A stretch of 42,108 nt of DNA, from the NCBI RefSeq assembly GCF_001905095.1, contig NZ_LWLS01000108.1, forward strand, positions 1 through 42,108. Reading direction: 5' to 3'. Each line of letters opens with the position of its first letter. Positions within the stretch are counted from its first letter, which is position 1. Position numbers and translations under genes: made by a program. Shown here piece after piece: positions 41,755 through 42,108 of this stretch. A model generated the notes under the pieces. It saw only the letters and a program-made list of their open reading frames with translations, did not search any database and was not told the origin of the DNA. The DNA is from Micromonospora sp. CB01531 (GTDB taxonomy: Bacteria > Actinomycetota > Actinomycetes > Mycobacteriales > Micromonosporaceae).

Positions 41755-42108
41755 TCAGTGGCGGCCATGGGAGTTTGCGTCCACCAGGGAGTAACCGACA
41801 CCGCGTGCGGACTCGACGGCGACGGTGGCGTTCGCGTCGCGGAGCTTGGCCCGCAAGCGTTTGACGGTGGACCGGACGGCTGCCGCGTCCTCCAGGTAGT
41901 CCGCGCCCCAGACCCGCTCGTACAACTGCTGATAGGTCCAGACGCGCAGGGGTGGGCTGGCCAGTGCGGCGAGCACGTCCCGTTCCAGGCGGGTCAGCGG
42001 GAGGACCTGGCCGGCCCAGCTGACCTGTTGCCGCTGCTGATCGACCACCAGGCGTCCCAGCGCCACTGCGCCGGTCGGGTCAAGCCCCTGGAAGTGGTGT
42101 AACGGCTG
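41755..42108 (-). CDS. PhoB/OmpR-type winged-helix regulator, 5' part outside window
   Basis: C-terminal part of a transcriptional regulator, open through the window edge. The visible 117 residues include LGRLVVDQQRQQVSW, LTRLERDVLAALASPP, TYQQLYERVWGADYLEDAAAVRSTVKRLRAKL and VESARGVGYSLV, the full OmpR/PhoB winged helix. Since the domain begins near the edge, the missing part may be a receiver domain or just a short N-terminus. An in-frame GTG at 42066 is too far into the domain to be the real start. Confidence 0.85.
   Translation of the reverse strand, partial: QPLHHFQGLDPTGAVALGRLVVDQQRQQVSWAGQVLPLTRLERDVLAALASPPLRVWTYQQLYERVWGADYLEDAAAVRSTVKRLRAKLRDANATVAVESARGVGYSLVDANSHGRH

Noticed and set aside
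1..42108. tRNA, rRNA, CRISPR array, attachment sites
   Set aside because: Read for cloverleaf-type sequences, regular spaced repeats and integrase genes; none seen.

Overview
The window looks like chromosomal DNA from a high-GC actinomycete, most likely a Micromonospora-type member of the Micromonosporaceae. The basis is very high GC, near-obligate G/C at third codon positions, many GTG starts, several genes that appear leaderless, many Sec-exported hydrolases, and actinobacterial families (DUF574-type methyltransferases, deazaflavin-nitroreductase-like proteins, MptB-like mannosyltransferase). No rRNA, tRNA or CRISPR array was seen.

Left part (1-9.1 kb): a DUF305 lipoprotein, then a secreted-protease block: a large S8 subtilisin-like protease, a TrmB/LuxR-type regulator, and an M36 fungalysin-type metalloprotease with a PA insert and a C-terminal PxKF domain. 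At 9.1-12.3 kb a convergent operon encodes a Ugp-like ABC importer (binding lipoprotein and two permeases, no ATPase). At 12.5-17.0 kb come a DUF574 methyltransferase, a Fur/Zur repressor, a cyclase-family hydrolase and an MptB-like mannosyltransferase.

Centre (17.6-31.1 kb), the most interesting part: an apparent alpha-1,3-glucan utilisation locus. Two secreted proteins combine a beta-sandwich with a right-handed beta-helix and carry three Asp residues at the spacing proposed as catalytic for GH87 alpha-1,3-glucanases. One is compact (680 aa). The other is a 1424-aa multidomain enzyme with three discoidin-like, two FN3 and two CARDB-like modules. Between them lies a LacI-family repressor, and after them an operon for a sugar-binding lipoprotein, two permeases and a GH13 alpha-glucosidase. 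GTGCAA/TTGCAC-type palindromes sit at promoter-like sequences between the repressor and the large glucanase, with weaker relatives at the other two promoters. The picture is of an organism that attacks an insoluble alpha-glucan outside the cell (fungal cell wall is the obvious candidate), imports the oligosaccharides and splits them inside.

Right part (31.3-42.1 kb): a mosaic region with decayed genes: an HxlR-regulator fragment; a secreted beta-propeller protein; a divergent methyltransferase / ArsR-SRPBCC pair under CTTAG-type operators; a GH10 xylanase with at least two frameshifts lying directly against a long TnpB-like gene; a GNAT acetyltransferase; a frameshifted deazaflavin-nitroreductase-like gene; an overlapping rtcB-prfH RNA-repair/ribosome-rescue pair; a DUF4240 gene; and the end of a PhoB-type winged-helix regulator cut by the window edge.

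Functions are inferred from motifs read by eye. No database or structure search was run.
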